Assembly (NCBI RefSeq): GCF_049275935.1
Contig: NZ_CP184830.1
Coordinates: 1,302,001-1,366,000, forward strand
Source of the DNA: Endozoicomonas_A sp049275935
GTDB taxonomy: Bacteria > Pseudomonadota > Gammaproteobacteria > Pseudomonadales > Endozoicomonadaceae
Length of the DNA stretch: 64,000 nt
Direction of reading: 5' to 3'
Made by a program: the position numbers and the translations under genes. Below, piece after piece: positions 30,169 through 39,067 of the stretch. The notes under the pieces were generated by a model. That model was not told the DNA's origin, made no database searches, and saw only the letters and a list, made by a program, of their open reading frames with translations. Position 1 is the stretch's first letter; the number at the start of each line of letters is the position of its first letter.

Positions 30169-30867
30169 TTACTGTTGTTTTTTCAGCAACCGCTTGAGCG
30201 CTCCCAGAGAGTGCAGGTGCGCATAGCTCCAGGCCAGCCAGCCAGCCTTGAACCAGTCGTTTATTTTTTCTTCCTGCAACCCGGCCAGCTTTTTCTCATC
30301 GATGACATACAGCCCTTCCAGCCTCAGGGGATTATCCTTATCGGCCATGACCTGAAGATTAAAAGGTGAGAACAGCTCCAGCTCACTGCATTCATCACAA
30401 TAGGCGCGAGTATTTTTGTACTGCTGGTCGTAGTTGTTCAAAAACTGGATGATGTTGTTCAGGGTTTCGGAGTTTTCACCTTCGTCATTAAAGAGTGCCT
30501 CACCCTCTTCACCACCAATTTGAGCAGATTCCTTGTCAAAACAAACCGTTCCCTCATCGGTGAGAGCAAAAGGATAGCGTCTGACAAAGGCTGGAACATA
30601 ACTGTCTTCCCAGCGTCCTTCGCCATCCAGTTGTTTATGGCCGGCATCCATCAGTGAAAGCAGCGCCAGAGGAAAAAAACGTCCTTCATCATCTTTGCTG
30701 AAAAGCACAGGCATATCTCGACTGGCTTCAAAAAACTCAATACCCGTCAGAGGTACAGAATTTACACTATCGGTAAATGAATAATCTCCGGAAGATTGGT
30801 ATCTCAGTGCCTTGTGAAGATCACGATTGAGTGGTGCAGGGTCTTTATAGAAAAGTAATGCTGCCAT
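30169..30867 (-). CDS. SapC family protein
   Basis: A 232-aa protein with the SapC family pattern: a VPLTGIEFFEASRDMPVLF segment, PLALLSLMD, then the characteristic GRWEDSYVPAFVRRYPFAL block, and a C-terminal LEGLYVIDEKKLAGL region. SapC proteins were named from an S-layer-associated locus in Campylobacter and often sit beside secretion or TonB genes; their biochemical role is unknown. It has no signal peptide, so it is probably cytoplasmic. It is the first gene before tpsA on the same strand (107-bp gap with a hairpin), suggesting a function in making or exporting the adhesin. ATG 30867 is the only sensible start, with a weak ribosome site. Confidence 0.82.
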   Translation of the reverse strand: MAALLFYKDPAPLNRDLHKALRYQSSGDYSFTDSVNSVPLTGIEFFEASRDMPVLFSKDDEGRFFPLALLSLMDAGHKQLDGEGRWEDSYVPAFVRRYPFALTDEGTVCFDKESAQIGGEEGEALFNDEGENSETLNNIIQFLNNYDQQYKNTRAYCDECSELELFSPFNLQVMADKDNPLRLEGLYVIDEKKLAGLQEEKINDWFKAGWLAWSYAHLHSLGALKRLLKKQQ

Positions 30868-30883
30868 GCTTGAAGTCCATTCT

Positions 30884-30913
30884 CGTATAATTCTTGTTTA
30901 ATCTCATTGGCAA
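30884..30913 (-). promoter_or_regulatory. Candidate sigma70 promoter for sapC-tpsA-tpsB
   Basis: On the minus strand, TTGCCA (30908-30913) and TATACG (30884-30889) are spaced by 18 bp, about 17 bp upstream of the sapC-like start codon. The -35 matches 5/6 and the -10 matches 4/6 of the consensus. Placement just before the first gene of the presumed operon is the main support. Confidence 0.35.
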
Positions 30914-31078
30914 GAGCATTGTCGCACAAATCACGCGCTCTACTCAAACCGTAATACAGGTAGAAGGTCGCAAATACGACTGCAATTCCGTTAAAGACGA
31001 TGAAAGCCGGACTGGATCAATAATCACAATAAACGAAGAGTCTACAACGGTAGCTCACAACTGGACTCAAAACATTTA

Positions 31079-31252
31079 TTGAAAAACCTCGACATTATCC
31101 TCGCTTCTGCATTGGCTCTTGCTTTGATCAATGGCGTTTCAAACAATGCAGTTTATTGTATCTCACTTGAAGAAAATCTCATGGAGTCGGAATGGAATCT
31201 ATGGAAGAAATTTTACGCTCCCCTGGATTACTTGCACACTCTCTTTAACTAA
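31079..31252 (+). CDS. Possible 57-aa secreted peptide (weak)
   Basis: In the 480-bp gap between the sapC-like gene and the HD-domain gene there is a frame starting with TTG at 31079. It encodes a short basic start, a hydrophobic stretch (IILASALALALINGVS) and then a charged, aromatic tail (NLWKKFYAPLDYLHTLFN) before TAA at 31250-31252. The signal-peptide-like start is the only evidence. There is no ATG and no clear ribosome site, so it may be a chance frame or a remnant. The rest of this gap shows no gene. Confidence 0.2.
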   Translation: MKNLDIILASALALALINGVSNNAVYCISLEENLMESEWNLWKKFYAPLDYLHTLFN

Positions 31253-31348
31253 CAGCCAGTTTAGATAAAAAGGGCAGAACTGGCGACTATACTGGCAAAC
31301 ACCGCTTTAGAGCTAACTTTGGTTTACCAGTGTTTTAAGGTGCATCAA

Positions 31349-32500
31349 ATGATAACCTGTCATACCCTGTCTGAGTCCGGCCACCAGCAGTTCCGACGCT
31401 TCTCGTGGTACCTGCTTTTAGCTCATTTATGTGTTTTGGGATTCCTGACCAAAGCCAATAGCAACGACCATGAGCAGATAGAAACCTATTATGGCGTGTT
31501 GGAGTTTAATCGTGCCCAGTTTCCTTTATTGTCAGAACTGTTGAACAGTCAACCTGTTAAACGACTGAAGAACATTAACCAGTATGGAATTATTCAGCTG
31601 GTTGACTCTCAGGGGCATAACAATGAATCTTATACCCGTTATGACCATTCCCTTGGGGTACTTTATCTTCTGAATTATTTCGGGGCTCCCTTTGAGGAGC
31701 AGGTCAGCGGGTTGCTCCACGATATATCTCACACTACATTCAGTCATGTCTCAGATTACCTTTTTACTACAAGCTCTGCAGGGAATCCTGATTACCATGA
31801 TTCGCTATTCAGAGGTTTTTTAGAAAAGCACGGGGTTGCCCTGATATTGAAAAATCATGGTCTAACGCCTGACGACGTAGCCCCTGAAAATATTCAATTC
31901 ACAATGCTTGAAAGAGAGCTGCCGGATATATGCGCAGATCGGCTGGATTACATATTACAAGGCTCAGTCAGAAGGAAGACTTTAACCCGGGAACAGGTCG
32001 ATCAGATCATAAAGTCCCTTCGCCATGATCCGTTAACTAACCACTGGTATTTTAGCAGTCAGGATTCAGCCCAGTTACTTGCAGATGCCAGCCTGGAGCT
32101 CAACAAGAATATATTTGTCACCGCCTGGGGACGGACACTTTACCAATGGACGACAGAGGCAATCAGACGCATGATATCTATAAATGAATTGACTTTGGAA
32201 GATATCAAATACCAGATGGGAGATAGAGAAGTATGGCAGTCCATGCTAAGCAGCGAAGATACAAAGGTTGCCGCTCTTGTCGAAAAAATAAAATCAGCCT
32301 GGTACCGGGTTTATGAGACGACTGATGCAAATGAGGCTAGCACAACCTTTGAAAATCTTCGTTGCCGGGTTGTTGATCCCAGAGTAATGGTTTCAGCGAG
32401 CTGGAAAAGGCTGTCAGCCCTTAGTCCATCCTTTAAAAGAAAATATCAGGCTGAAATGGAACGTTGTCGGTTCTTTTATGCAGCCATTAAGTCTCCATAA
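31349..32500 (+). CDS. HD-domain phosphohydrolase with signal peptide
   Basis: Metal-dependent phosphohydrolase of the HD superfamily, in the branch that includes dNTP triphosphohydrolases (SAMHD1/YwfO-like). The metal ligands are visible: H in TRYDHSLGVL, the HD pair in SGLLHDISHT, and the distal D in CADRLDYIL. I chose ATG 31349, preceded by AAGG at 31337-31340, over a TTG 30 bp upstream. The N-terminus then has a basic patch and a hydrophobic segment (WYLLLAHLCVLGFLT) ending near KANS, so the enzyme appears to be exported to the periplasm, unusual for a dNTPase-like protein. It converges on the porin gene 23 bp away. Substrate is not readable; nucleotides are an inference from family and neighbours. 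Confidence 0.8.
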   Translation: MITCHTLSESGHQQFRRFSWYLLLAHLCVLGFLTKANSNDHEQIETYYGVLEFNRAQFPLLSELLNSQPVKRLKNINQYGIIQLVDSQGHNNESYTRYDHSLGVLYLLNYFGAPFEEQVSGLLHDISHTTFSHVSDYLFTTSSAGNPDYHDSLFRGFLEKHGVALILKNHGLTPDDVAPENIQFTMLERELPDICADRLDYILQGSVRRKTLTREQVDQIIKSLRHDPLTNHWYFSSQDSAQLLADASLELNKNIFVTAWGRTLYQWTTEAIRRMISINELTLEDIKYQMGDREVWQSMLSSEDTKVAALVEKIKSAWYRVYETTDANEASTTFENLRCRVVDPRVMVSASWKRLSALSPSFKRKYQAEMERCRFFYAAIKSP

Positions 32501-32523
32501 GGCGACAGCACCTCCGGCTGAAA

Positions 32524-33885
32524 TCAGAAAATCCGGAAATCATAATCAAGCCAGACACGCAGATCGTTTTCTTCTTTGTGAATGGCTTTTCGTAATGCCT
32601 TATCATCTCGATAAAGACCGTATTTCAGTTTAAATTTCAACCCTTCCAATACAGTCTTCGGAAAGGCATAAACCAGATGAATGTCGTGTTCCTGTTCTGC
32701 GACAGCTATTTTTTGGCCGCCGGGGGTGATGACCTTCATGCCGGAGCCATAATGAAATGAATAACCTGCTTTCAGCCCTTTGAGCCAGGATTCTGAAAAA
32801 TGATAAGTAACACCCATCATCCATGCGGTTTCACCGTCATACAACATATCTTCTGCAGAACCTGAAGTGTTAATATCCCAGTACCCGTGGGTGTTTGCTC
32901 CGAAATCATAATAATAAGCACCGGGTGGAGTGTAAGCATTGCCTGAAGCTTTTACGCTGGATGGTGCCTTAAAATGACTGACTCCTGCACGAAAATGCCA
33001 TGCACCAGCAGCCAAGCCCCCGTGAAGGTTGATAACACTGGCTTTATCGTCAAATAATGGCGAGCCACCCCAGCCTGCACCCTGCCAGAGACGACCACTT
33101 TTTTGGGTTTGATAATAACTACCCCCCAGGTTAATTTTGAGATTCTGTCCTGCGTATGTGGTAAACAAGATATCGCCATTGTGTGCCTTTAAAAATTCTT
33201 TGGCAAAAGCATTGCGATATTTAAGCTGCAATTCACGCTCTTTGGAAAACTGAAGTGTATAGATCGCTTCAGCACCTATGATGTAATCAATTTTTTCACC
33301 GGAAAAGTTCATCAGACTATGAAAACCTGCCTGATTTCTAAGTGACATTTGATCAACCAGAGCAAAACCGATTTCCAGGTTTTCAATCGTGCCTTTGAGA
33401 TTATACCCATTCCAGTTGCTGGGAACGGTTCTTGAGCTGGAGCCGGAAATCAGTCCGGTACGTAAATTCTGTCGTCCCGCCTTAAAGCTGAGTGATCGGT
33501 TTTCGAACGTTGACGGTAATTTTAGTTCGACATAAGCTTGCCCCAGCTTACTGAAGCCTTCGTTAGCATTATTCAACAATTGATATGAATTAGTATTCTC
33601 TTCGGGCATGTACAACTTGACCGCGCTATACAAACTGGCTCCTATTCCTACCATTTCACCCAAACCGGAACGCAAATCAAGCGATAAGCCTCCCGTCCAG
33701 GCTCCTGATGTCGAGTCTTTTACCGTGTTGTGTACATCGTAATAGACAGTCCGAAGCTTTCCGCCCAGTGTCGTATTATTAATAAAGCGCGAGTTATCTG
33801 ATAATGATTCACCCGATAAAACTGCAGTATTCCAAAATCCTGAAGCAAAAAGCATTAATGGCTGCAAACCTGATTTTAAGTGCAT
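32524..33885 (-). CDS. Outer membrane porin, OprD family
   Basis: Trimeric-type beta-barrel channel for small solutes. The chain shows the OprD pattern: an N-terminal LGGKLRTVYYD strand, GGLSLDLRSG, AYVELKLPST, LSFKAGRQNLRTG and a C-terminal DLRVWLDYDFRIF ending in phenylalanine, the outer-membrane signature. I set the start at ATG 33885 with AGG about 8 bp upstream; this leaves a signal peptide (HLKSGLQPLMLFASGFWNT). An upstream in-frame start at 33954 would add 23 residues without a signal. About 450 aa is normal for the family. It lies 159 bp downstream of the nucleotide translocase gene on the same strand. Substrate cannot be told from sequence. Confidence 0.85.
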   Translation of the reverse strand: MHLKSGLQPLMLFASGFWNTAVLSGESLSDNSRFINNTTLGGKLRTVYYDVHNTVKDSTSGAWTGGLSLDLRSGLGEMVGIGASLYSAVKLYMPEENTNSYQLLNNANEGFSKLGQAYVELKLPSTFENRSLSFKAGRQNLRTGLISGSSSRTVPSNWNGYNLKGTIENLEIGFALVDQMSLRNQAGFHSLMNFSGEKIDYIIGAEAIYTLQFSKERELQLKYRNAFAKEFLKAHNGDILFTTYAGQNLKINLGGSYYQTQKSGRLWQGAGWGGSPLFDDKASVINLHGGLAAGAWHFRAGVSHFKAPSSVKASGNAYTPPGAYYYDFGANTHGYWDINTSGSAEDMLYDGETAWMMGVTYHFSESWLKGLKAGYSFHYGSGMKVITPGGQKIAVAEQEHDIHLVYAFPKTVLEGLKFKLKYGLYRDDKALRKAIHKEENDLRVWLDYDFRIF

Positions 33886-34044
33886 ATAAAAACCTGCTAT
33901 GTAGCCACTGTGGATTGCACAATAGCTACCTTTTGACATTTTGATTACGGTCATACCTGCTTAATGGCAATACGGACTGACCGACCAGGATCAATTTCAC
34001 CTTCGCCAAGATTGGTCAGGTGCTAAGGCACTCTGAAAGATGCC

Positions 34045-35628
34045 TCAGTAATCAGCCGGACCCAGTTTTTTGCCCAAAGGTGCTTGCGAGCTGGGGGCAG
34101 CTTCCTGAGATTGCGCCTCAGGCGGCTTTTTCTTCGCCCTCGAGAGTTCATTAAATTGGCGCCCTAATGAGCGGGCTGCGGCAATCCATATAGCAAAAAA
34201 AAGCAGAACGATAACAGCTACGTAAGGAGCAATAGCCGCCAGTGAACCCAAATAAATTATTAATATTTGCTGTATGACTGAGCCTGTTGATTTACCGGTC
34301 GGATTGCCAATAACATCAACTGCCGCCTTACCTTTCACTTTCTCTTCAGGGTCAAGTGGGATGTAGCTCATTTCCTTGGTGGGATCGAACAAGGAGTACT
34401 TGGTCGATTTACTCATGATATTTTGTACACCCCCCAATATGACGGTTAGCATCAATGGAGTGGTGCCCAGCGCCAGAAATAAAATATCGGGTACGATATC
34501 CCTGAATAAAACAAAACAAAAAAACAAAGTTCCGGTAATTAATAAAACCACCGGAGTGCAAAGTGCAGCTATTGTCCAGCCAAAGCGACGGATAACATTG
34601 TTAGTAAAAAACAGCATCATGGAAATAGTCACAATGCCTGTGCAGGTGGAAAATAATCCCATGAACTGATTGTATTCATGGGGGTTTGGATATTGCATGC
34701 GTAGCTGGTTTTTCCAGGTGACTTCAACAATATTGATACAGACACCATATCCAATAACCAAAAGGGCAATACAAAGCAGATATTTTGAATTGATAATATG
34801 CATAAAACTTTCTTTCAGGGATAAGGATAATTTTTCCTTATTGGAGCTTGCTATCTCATCAGGTTTATAAAGCCTTGGATCTGTCATCACATACCGGTTG
34901 ATCCACCAGTAAGTCGCCATAATCAAAATGCCACCAATAGTAAGGACACCCGTCATTAAATTCAGGGAGTAACCCCAGGGGTCAACACCTTCAGCAAGGT
35001 TTTCACGAGTCTGTGAAGCAAAGTAGACAAACAGTCCTGCCGTTGGTAATGCCAAATTACCCATCATGCCGAAAAGCGCATAAAATCGTTTGGATTCTGA
35101 GACTCGGGTAATATGGTTGGCAAAGCCCCAGAACATCAGAGAGAGGCAGACACTTCCCCAAAGCTCAGACATGACGTAGAAAAGAGAAAACGTCCAGTTA
35201 CGCATAACAGCGATCAATCCCATAAATCCGGGCGGCAAAATACTCTGCAAGTAATCTGCAAACTCTGTTGGATGAAGCATATCCCGAGCGGGATAAAGAA
35301 CCAGAGAAAAAAAACAGAAAAACAACAGAAAGCTGGATATAACTAAATAAAATAAAGTTCTCCTCTCAAATATATTACTCAGCTTTGCGTATGTAACTGT
35401 GAATATTATTGCAAAAGGTACATTCACCCATAATTTTAAAAAAGGTATTATCTCCGCTCCTGAACCAGCACCAGTAACTACCAGAGTGTCTTTCGTGTCT
35501 CGCAATATGGTGTAGTTAAAGAGTATCAGGTAGAACATCAGGATCATCGGAAGTAGCTTTTTAAGCTCATAAACGTAGACGGGCCAAAGCCTCGCTCTCC
35601 ATTTACTGAATTCAGTATTATCTGACAT
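34045..35628 (-). CDS. ATP/ADP translocase-type nucleotide transporter (NTT/Tlc family)
   Basis: Inner-membrane carrier of the non-mitochondrial nucleotide transporter family, which in Rickettsia and Chlamydia exchanges host ATP for ADP or imports nucleotides. The N-terminal region carries the family hallmark: TILRDTKDTLVVTGAGSGAE, then IPFLKLWVNVPFAIIF and YAKLSNIF. About 12 hydrophobic helices follow, and 527 aa is the normal length. A late loop contains SKSTKYSLFDPTKEMSYIPL, also strongly conserved in the family. The C-terminal tail (KKPPEAQSQ) is polar. ATG 35628 follows an AAGG site. The gene is divergent from the 997-aa exported protein and upstream of a porin gene. Family call is secure; whether it moves ATP/ADP, other nucleotides or NAD is not decidable here. 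Confidence 0.95.
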   Translation of the reverse strand: MSDNTEFSKWRARLWPVYVYELKKLLPMILMFYLILFNYTILRDTKDTLVVTGAGSGAEIIPFLKLWVNVPFAIIFTVTYAKLSNIFERRTLFYLVISSFLLFFCFFSLVLYPARDMLHPTEFADYLQSILPPGFMGLIAVMRNWTFSLFYVMSELWGSVCLSLMFWGFANHITRVSESKRFYALFGMMGNLALPTAGLFVYFASQTRENLAEGVDPWGYSLNLMTGVLTIGGILIMATYWWINRYVMTDPRLYKPDEIASSNKEKLSLSLKESFMHIINSKYLLCIALLVIGYGVCINIVEVTWKNQLRMQYPNPHEYNQFMGLFSTCTGIVTISMMLFFTNNVIRRFGWTIAALCTPVVLLITGTLFFCFVLFRDIVPDILFLALGTTPLMLTVILGGVQNIMSKSTKYSLFDPTKEMSYIPLDPEEKVKGKAAVDVIGNPTGKSTGSVIQQILIIYLGSLAAIAPYVAVIVLLFFAIWIAAARSLGRQFNELSRAKKKPPEAQSQEAAPSSQAPLGKKLGPADY

Positions 35629-35670
35629 TTTATCGCCTTGTGACTGGTGAATTCTGAGACAAACTCACTT

Positions 35671-35699
35671 TATCTAGACGAAAAGGTTAAATACGACAA
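35671..35699 (-). promoter_or_regulatory. Candidate promoter for the nucleotide transporter gene
   Basis: On the minus strand TTGTCG (35694-35699) and TAGATA (35671-35676) are 17 bp apart, about 43 bp upstream of the start codon. Match to the sigma70 consensus is modest (4/6 and 3/6). Offered only because of spacing and position. Confidence 0.3.
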
Positions 35700-35976
35700 C
35701 TTTTTTCTAACTATAGTTATTGCAAAAGTGCCGTAAACCCTCGCTCAATTGAGGTTTTCGCAAAAGTTCGAAAACTCATTAATATGATCTCTGTGGGAAC
35801 GCATTTTTTATTCCTTTCAGTGAAGGTATGGGCTTCCCCGATGGAACCCACAGGGCTTGAAAGCATGGGAACCAGAACTTACGCAACACTTTCGAGAGGG
35901 TAGGGGGGCAGTCACGTTACTATGAATATCAACAGCCAATGGTTAAAACTGGTTTTTTCAACCTATCAGGTGACTA
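35700..35976. other. Intergenic region between divergent transporter and 997-aa protein genes
   Basis: No gene is evident. It must hold the promoter of the plus-strand gene. A small palindrome CTCAATTGAG lies near 35743-35752, and a short frame starting at ATG 35922 overlaps the start of the next gene in another phase; neither is convincing as a functional element. Confidence 0.4.
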
Positions 35977-38970
35977 ATGAACAAAATCACGGTGAACTTG
36001 ATCATCACGTTCGTGCTGTTTGGTCAATCTGCTTTAGGCACAGAGAAGCAGGATGATGACAATCATCAATTTTACATAACAGATCATTTAAAGACAGGTG
36101 TCGCCTGGGGGCTGGTCCCCCTTGGCTCAGAGGTAGCGATCACTTCTCTTGATAAGTATCTGGATTCTAAAGGCTATAACTTTCTCTATAAGCTACTAAA
36201 GATTCACAGCAATAATGTACAAAGAGCTATGAGCCAACACCTCACTGATAATATCAGTGCCCGCCTCGAAAGTATCAGCTATAAAGCTTTATCGGACAGT
36301 CATATAACTAAAAAGACAGACGAACTGCAATCTGATTTGCTCTACCGCTCACTATCAACATTTTCAATATTGAGCCTTCATGCGCAAAAGGCCAGAAAAA
36401 CCTATTTCCGGCTACTCGACATTATTGATACAGTGTCTTCTTCTGCGAGCCTGGCTATGTCCAGAGGCGATGAAGATCACGCTGCAGCATTGATGGCATT
36501 TAGTGCTCTATCTATGGTTTACCTTCATCCGGAGGCGACAGCCCTTGATGTTTTCGACAGTGTTTACGCCAGCTTCAGCCGGGCGATTGACTGGCGTCAG
36601 CATCCTGGCTTCAGATCTCGAGTAACGCACTACCTGAAGGTTATGGATCCACTGATGGAACATTCGGCCACTATGGGTCTCAGGTATTGCGATATGCTGA
36701 ATCAGTGGAAAGTTGGGAGTATTGATTGCCTTCAATATGAAAACGATGCGATAGATGAGTTAAAAGTGCTTGCCTCTCATTCTAACCTTGAGGAAACAGG
36801 GCTTATTAAGTCATTGCTAAAAAGTGTTTCGAAGGATCAAATCAGAACAAGTATTTTTATTTTAGGGGTTTCTGTACCCGGAACTTTCCTTTATTTCGCT
36901 GATAAAAAACATATCGCTATTCAGGTGATAACTAAACATTTTTCCAAAATAGTCGGGCTGTCAACCACAAAAGAAAATATGGAACGCTTTGCTTCCCAAT
37001 CAAGGCGCTCCCTTGAAAACTGGGGTGCTATTAATACCGGCTCATCGGTCAACAGAACATCCGGCATCGCCGATTATAGCAACCAGTATTTCAGTACCCT
37101 GCAAAAAAAAGCGGGGATGATTCTGGCTGAGCAACCCAATTTCGCCCGATCAAATAGTCAAAGGGCAATGGAGTTACTGATTATTCACTTTGCGGATGCC
37201 TACAGAACCCCCTCTGAAAAAGCCCCTATTTTAGCCGGTGCCCTGGTGCAGAATTATCGGGAGATCGTTGAAGTCAACGCCCAGGACACACTTATGAGAA
37301 GCCTTTTGATAGCTTACCAGCCCATTAAATCGGTATCAGAGGTTAACAAGATCTATAAACAGGTTATAACTCTCGACCCTGCATGTTCTGATTGTGAAGG
37401 GTACAAGGAACTCAGCGAAAGCTGGGCAAAGATTTCTTTGGATGGCGCAAAACCTGTTACATCCCATTCAGTGGCAACCAACAACCAGACTGACATTTGC
37501 CCTGCAGAAGAGTGTCTACCCGAGGGATTGACTGAACCCGAAGAAGAATCTCCATTTTATTACCAATATTTGCCCAGCAGAGAGACCGTGACTACCGCAA
37601 CAATACATGGTGCCGCTCTCGGGTACTCAATGATAATGGGGCTAATCAAACCTTTAACCATTGATAAAGTTGATCCAAAGAAAACCGGGCAAAAACATTT
37701 CTGGCGACTGGTTAGTTATTATTTCCTGTTCTCAATGATAGAGTTCGGACTTCGTTCAGTGGGTGAACCTGCCATTGTGCATCTGCAAACTGTCGTTAAA
37801 AACGGGATAGGCAGCACAACCGGCATTCTTGACCCGGAAGATCAGGAGATTCAGAGCGAGCTTGCTGCCAAGGTGAATGTTGTACACCGGAAACTCAGTA
37901 TTGAAGCCCAAACCAGTCGCTCCTATAAGATGACGATGGAAGCCATGCTGGTAAAATGCTGGTTACTGGCGAACACCCTCTTGACGGATCAGGAGAAAAA
38001 TTACACTGACTCAGCCAGAGTTGTCGCATACTCTGCTTACGCTCTCAGATATTATCATCCGGAATTTAAAACCAGCAGTAAGGTCATCTCTGCCCTGGCC
38101 AACGCACGATTGGGCAATGCTCTGAACATGTTACAACAAAAAAATCTGATGCCCCTTTATGCAAGACAGGTTTTACTTCATCTTGCCGAGCTGGATTCAA
38201 ACTATGGTGACAAAGCCATTAAGGATAGTTATCTGGATATATTAAATAACTGGGGTATTAAATGTGATCAGGAAGATACAGAATATGCTCAGGATGTCCT
38301 GGATTCCTGGGCAGTTTATGGTGAATATATGCTTGGTATAGCAGGCTTTGTAGTGCAGGCGTCCATTAAAGCTTATTTCCACAGCATGGATCTGGTTTCG
38401 CGGTCTATAGCTAACTTTTTGGCCAATGTTTTTGAATTCGGAACAACAGATCCTCTCAGAAAAAGAATTTATGCCCATTCCCGCAAGGCCATGTTGAATG
38501 TTGCGGCATCCCATAGCGAGGATGAGCAAATGGCAGCAGATTCTGCCAATGAAGAGTTAACGCAGTCTTATCGACGTCAAAAATTCTACTTTGGAAAACC
38601 AGAGCTGGATGCCCGCACCCAGCTCGTACAAATTATTACATCTGTCATTCATTGTTTTTCAGAAGCCCGTTTTTTAATGGCTGACAAAGAAACAGACAAA
38701 GCGGCTGACCTGATCGCTTCAGCACTGGTTAGAATCGTTTTATACGCTCCGGATTTATCTGGAAATGATATCCATCTGAAAAATGCATTTAAAACCCTGA
38801 CAGCTTCCTATCGTGATGACTTGAATGCTTTGAGCGACAATATTCTCAACAAAGTCAGTGAGCAATTAAAAAGTAAAGCTCCCGTGGAAAGCGATATCTA
38901 TTCTGATGGGATGATTAAGGTAAAAATGATGCAACAGGCCTGGTCAGAACCCGTGGAAGGTGAAAGTTGA
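35977..38970 (+). CDS. Exported 997-aa protein with four degenerate helical repeats, unknown function
   Basis: No family recognised. A signal peptide is clear (NKITVNLIITFVLFGQSALG, cut near residue 21), and ATG 35977 follows a CAGGTG site. The rest is alpha-helical by composition. Four related segments start near residues 107, 388, 641 and 873: an amphipathic helix, an alanine-rich helix (FSALSMVY, LAGALVQN, AYSAYALRYY, IASALVRIVLY), in three of the four a [YL]-[HA]-P-[ED] turn, then another helix (for example ALDVFDSVYASF; KVISALANARL; HLKNAFKTL). Two halves, each with a hydrophobic patch near its start (WGLVPLGSEVAIT; TIHGAALGYSMIMG), suggest an ancestral duplication. Some hydrophobic stretches (FILGVSVPGTFLYFA; YYFLFSMIEFGL) might be membrane-associated. 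It is divergent from the nucleotide transporter. A secreted or envelope solenoid protein is my inference. Confidence 0.75.
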   Translation: MNKITVNLIITFVLFGQSALGTEKQDDDNHQFYITDHLKTGVAWGLVPLGSEVAITSLDKYLDSKGYNFLYKLLKIHSNNVQRAMSQHLTDNISARLESISYKALSDSHITKKTDELQSDLLYRSLSTFSILSLHAQKARKTYFRLLDIIDTVSSSASLAMSRGDEDHAAALMAFSALSMVYLHPEATALDVFDSVYASFSRAIDWRQHPGFRSRVTHYLKVMDPLMEHSATMGLRYCDMLNQWKVGSIDCLQYENDAIDELKVLASHSNLEETGLIKSLLKSVSKDQIRTSIFILGVSVPGTFLYFADKKHIAIQVITKHFSKIVGLSTTKENMERFASQSRRSLENWGAINTGSSVNRTSGIADYSNQYFSTLQKKAGMILAEQPNFARSNSQRAMELLIIHFADAYRTPSEKAPILAGALVQNYREIVEVNAQDTLMRSLLIAYQPIKSVSEVNKIYKQVITLDPACSDCEGYKELSESWAKISLDGAKPVTSHSVATNNQTDICPAEECLPEGLTEPEEESPFYYQYLPSRETVTTATIHGAALGYSMIMGLIKPLTIDKVDPKKTGQKHFWRLVSYYFLFSMIEFGLRSVGEPAIVHLQTVVKNGIGSTTGILDPEDQEIQSELAAKVNVVHRKLSIEAQTSRSYKMTMEAMLVKCWLLANTLLTDQEKNYTDSARVVAYSAYALRYYHPEFKTSSKVISALANARLGNALNMLQQKNLMPLYARQVLLHLAELDSNYGDKAIKDSYLDILNNWGIKCDQEDTEYAQDVLDSWAVYGEYMLGIAGFVVQASIKAYFHSMDLVSRSIANFLANVFEFGTTDPLRKRIYAHSRKAMLNVAASHSEDEQMAADSANEELTQSYRRQKFYFGKPELDARTQLVQIITSVIHCFSEARFLMADKETDKAADLIASALVRIVLYAPDLSGNDIHLKNAFKTLTASYRDDLNALSDNILNKVSEQLKSKAPVESDIYSDGMIKVKMMQQAWSEPVEGES

Positions 38971-39034
38971 CAGAGTAGGTCTTTGGATTATTTTCAAACA
39001 GGCAAGGAGCCGTAAAAATCACTACATGAACCAC

Positions 39035-39060
39035 AAAAAGCCCTATAAAAATAGGGCTTT
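39035..39060 (-). terminator. Intrinsic terminator downstream of tRNA-Arg copy 1
   Basis: Read on the minus strand, an AAAGCCCTA arm, a short loop and TAGGGCTTT are followed by more T residues. It lies 7 bp past the tRNA 3' end. The same sequence follows the second tRNA-Arg at 46515-46540. Confidence 0.8.
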
Positions 39061-39067
39061 CTGAAGA

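Noticed and set aside
30894..31082. 62-codon plus-strand frame upstream of the HD gene
   Set aside because: No ribosome site, low-complexity sequence, and it overlaps the likely promoter of the sapC-like gene on the other strand.
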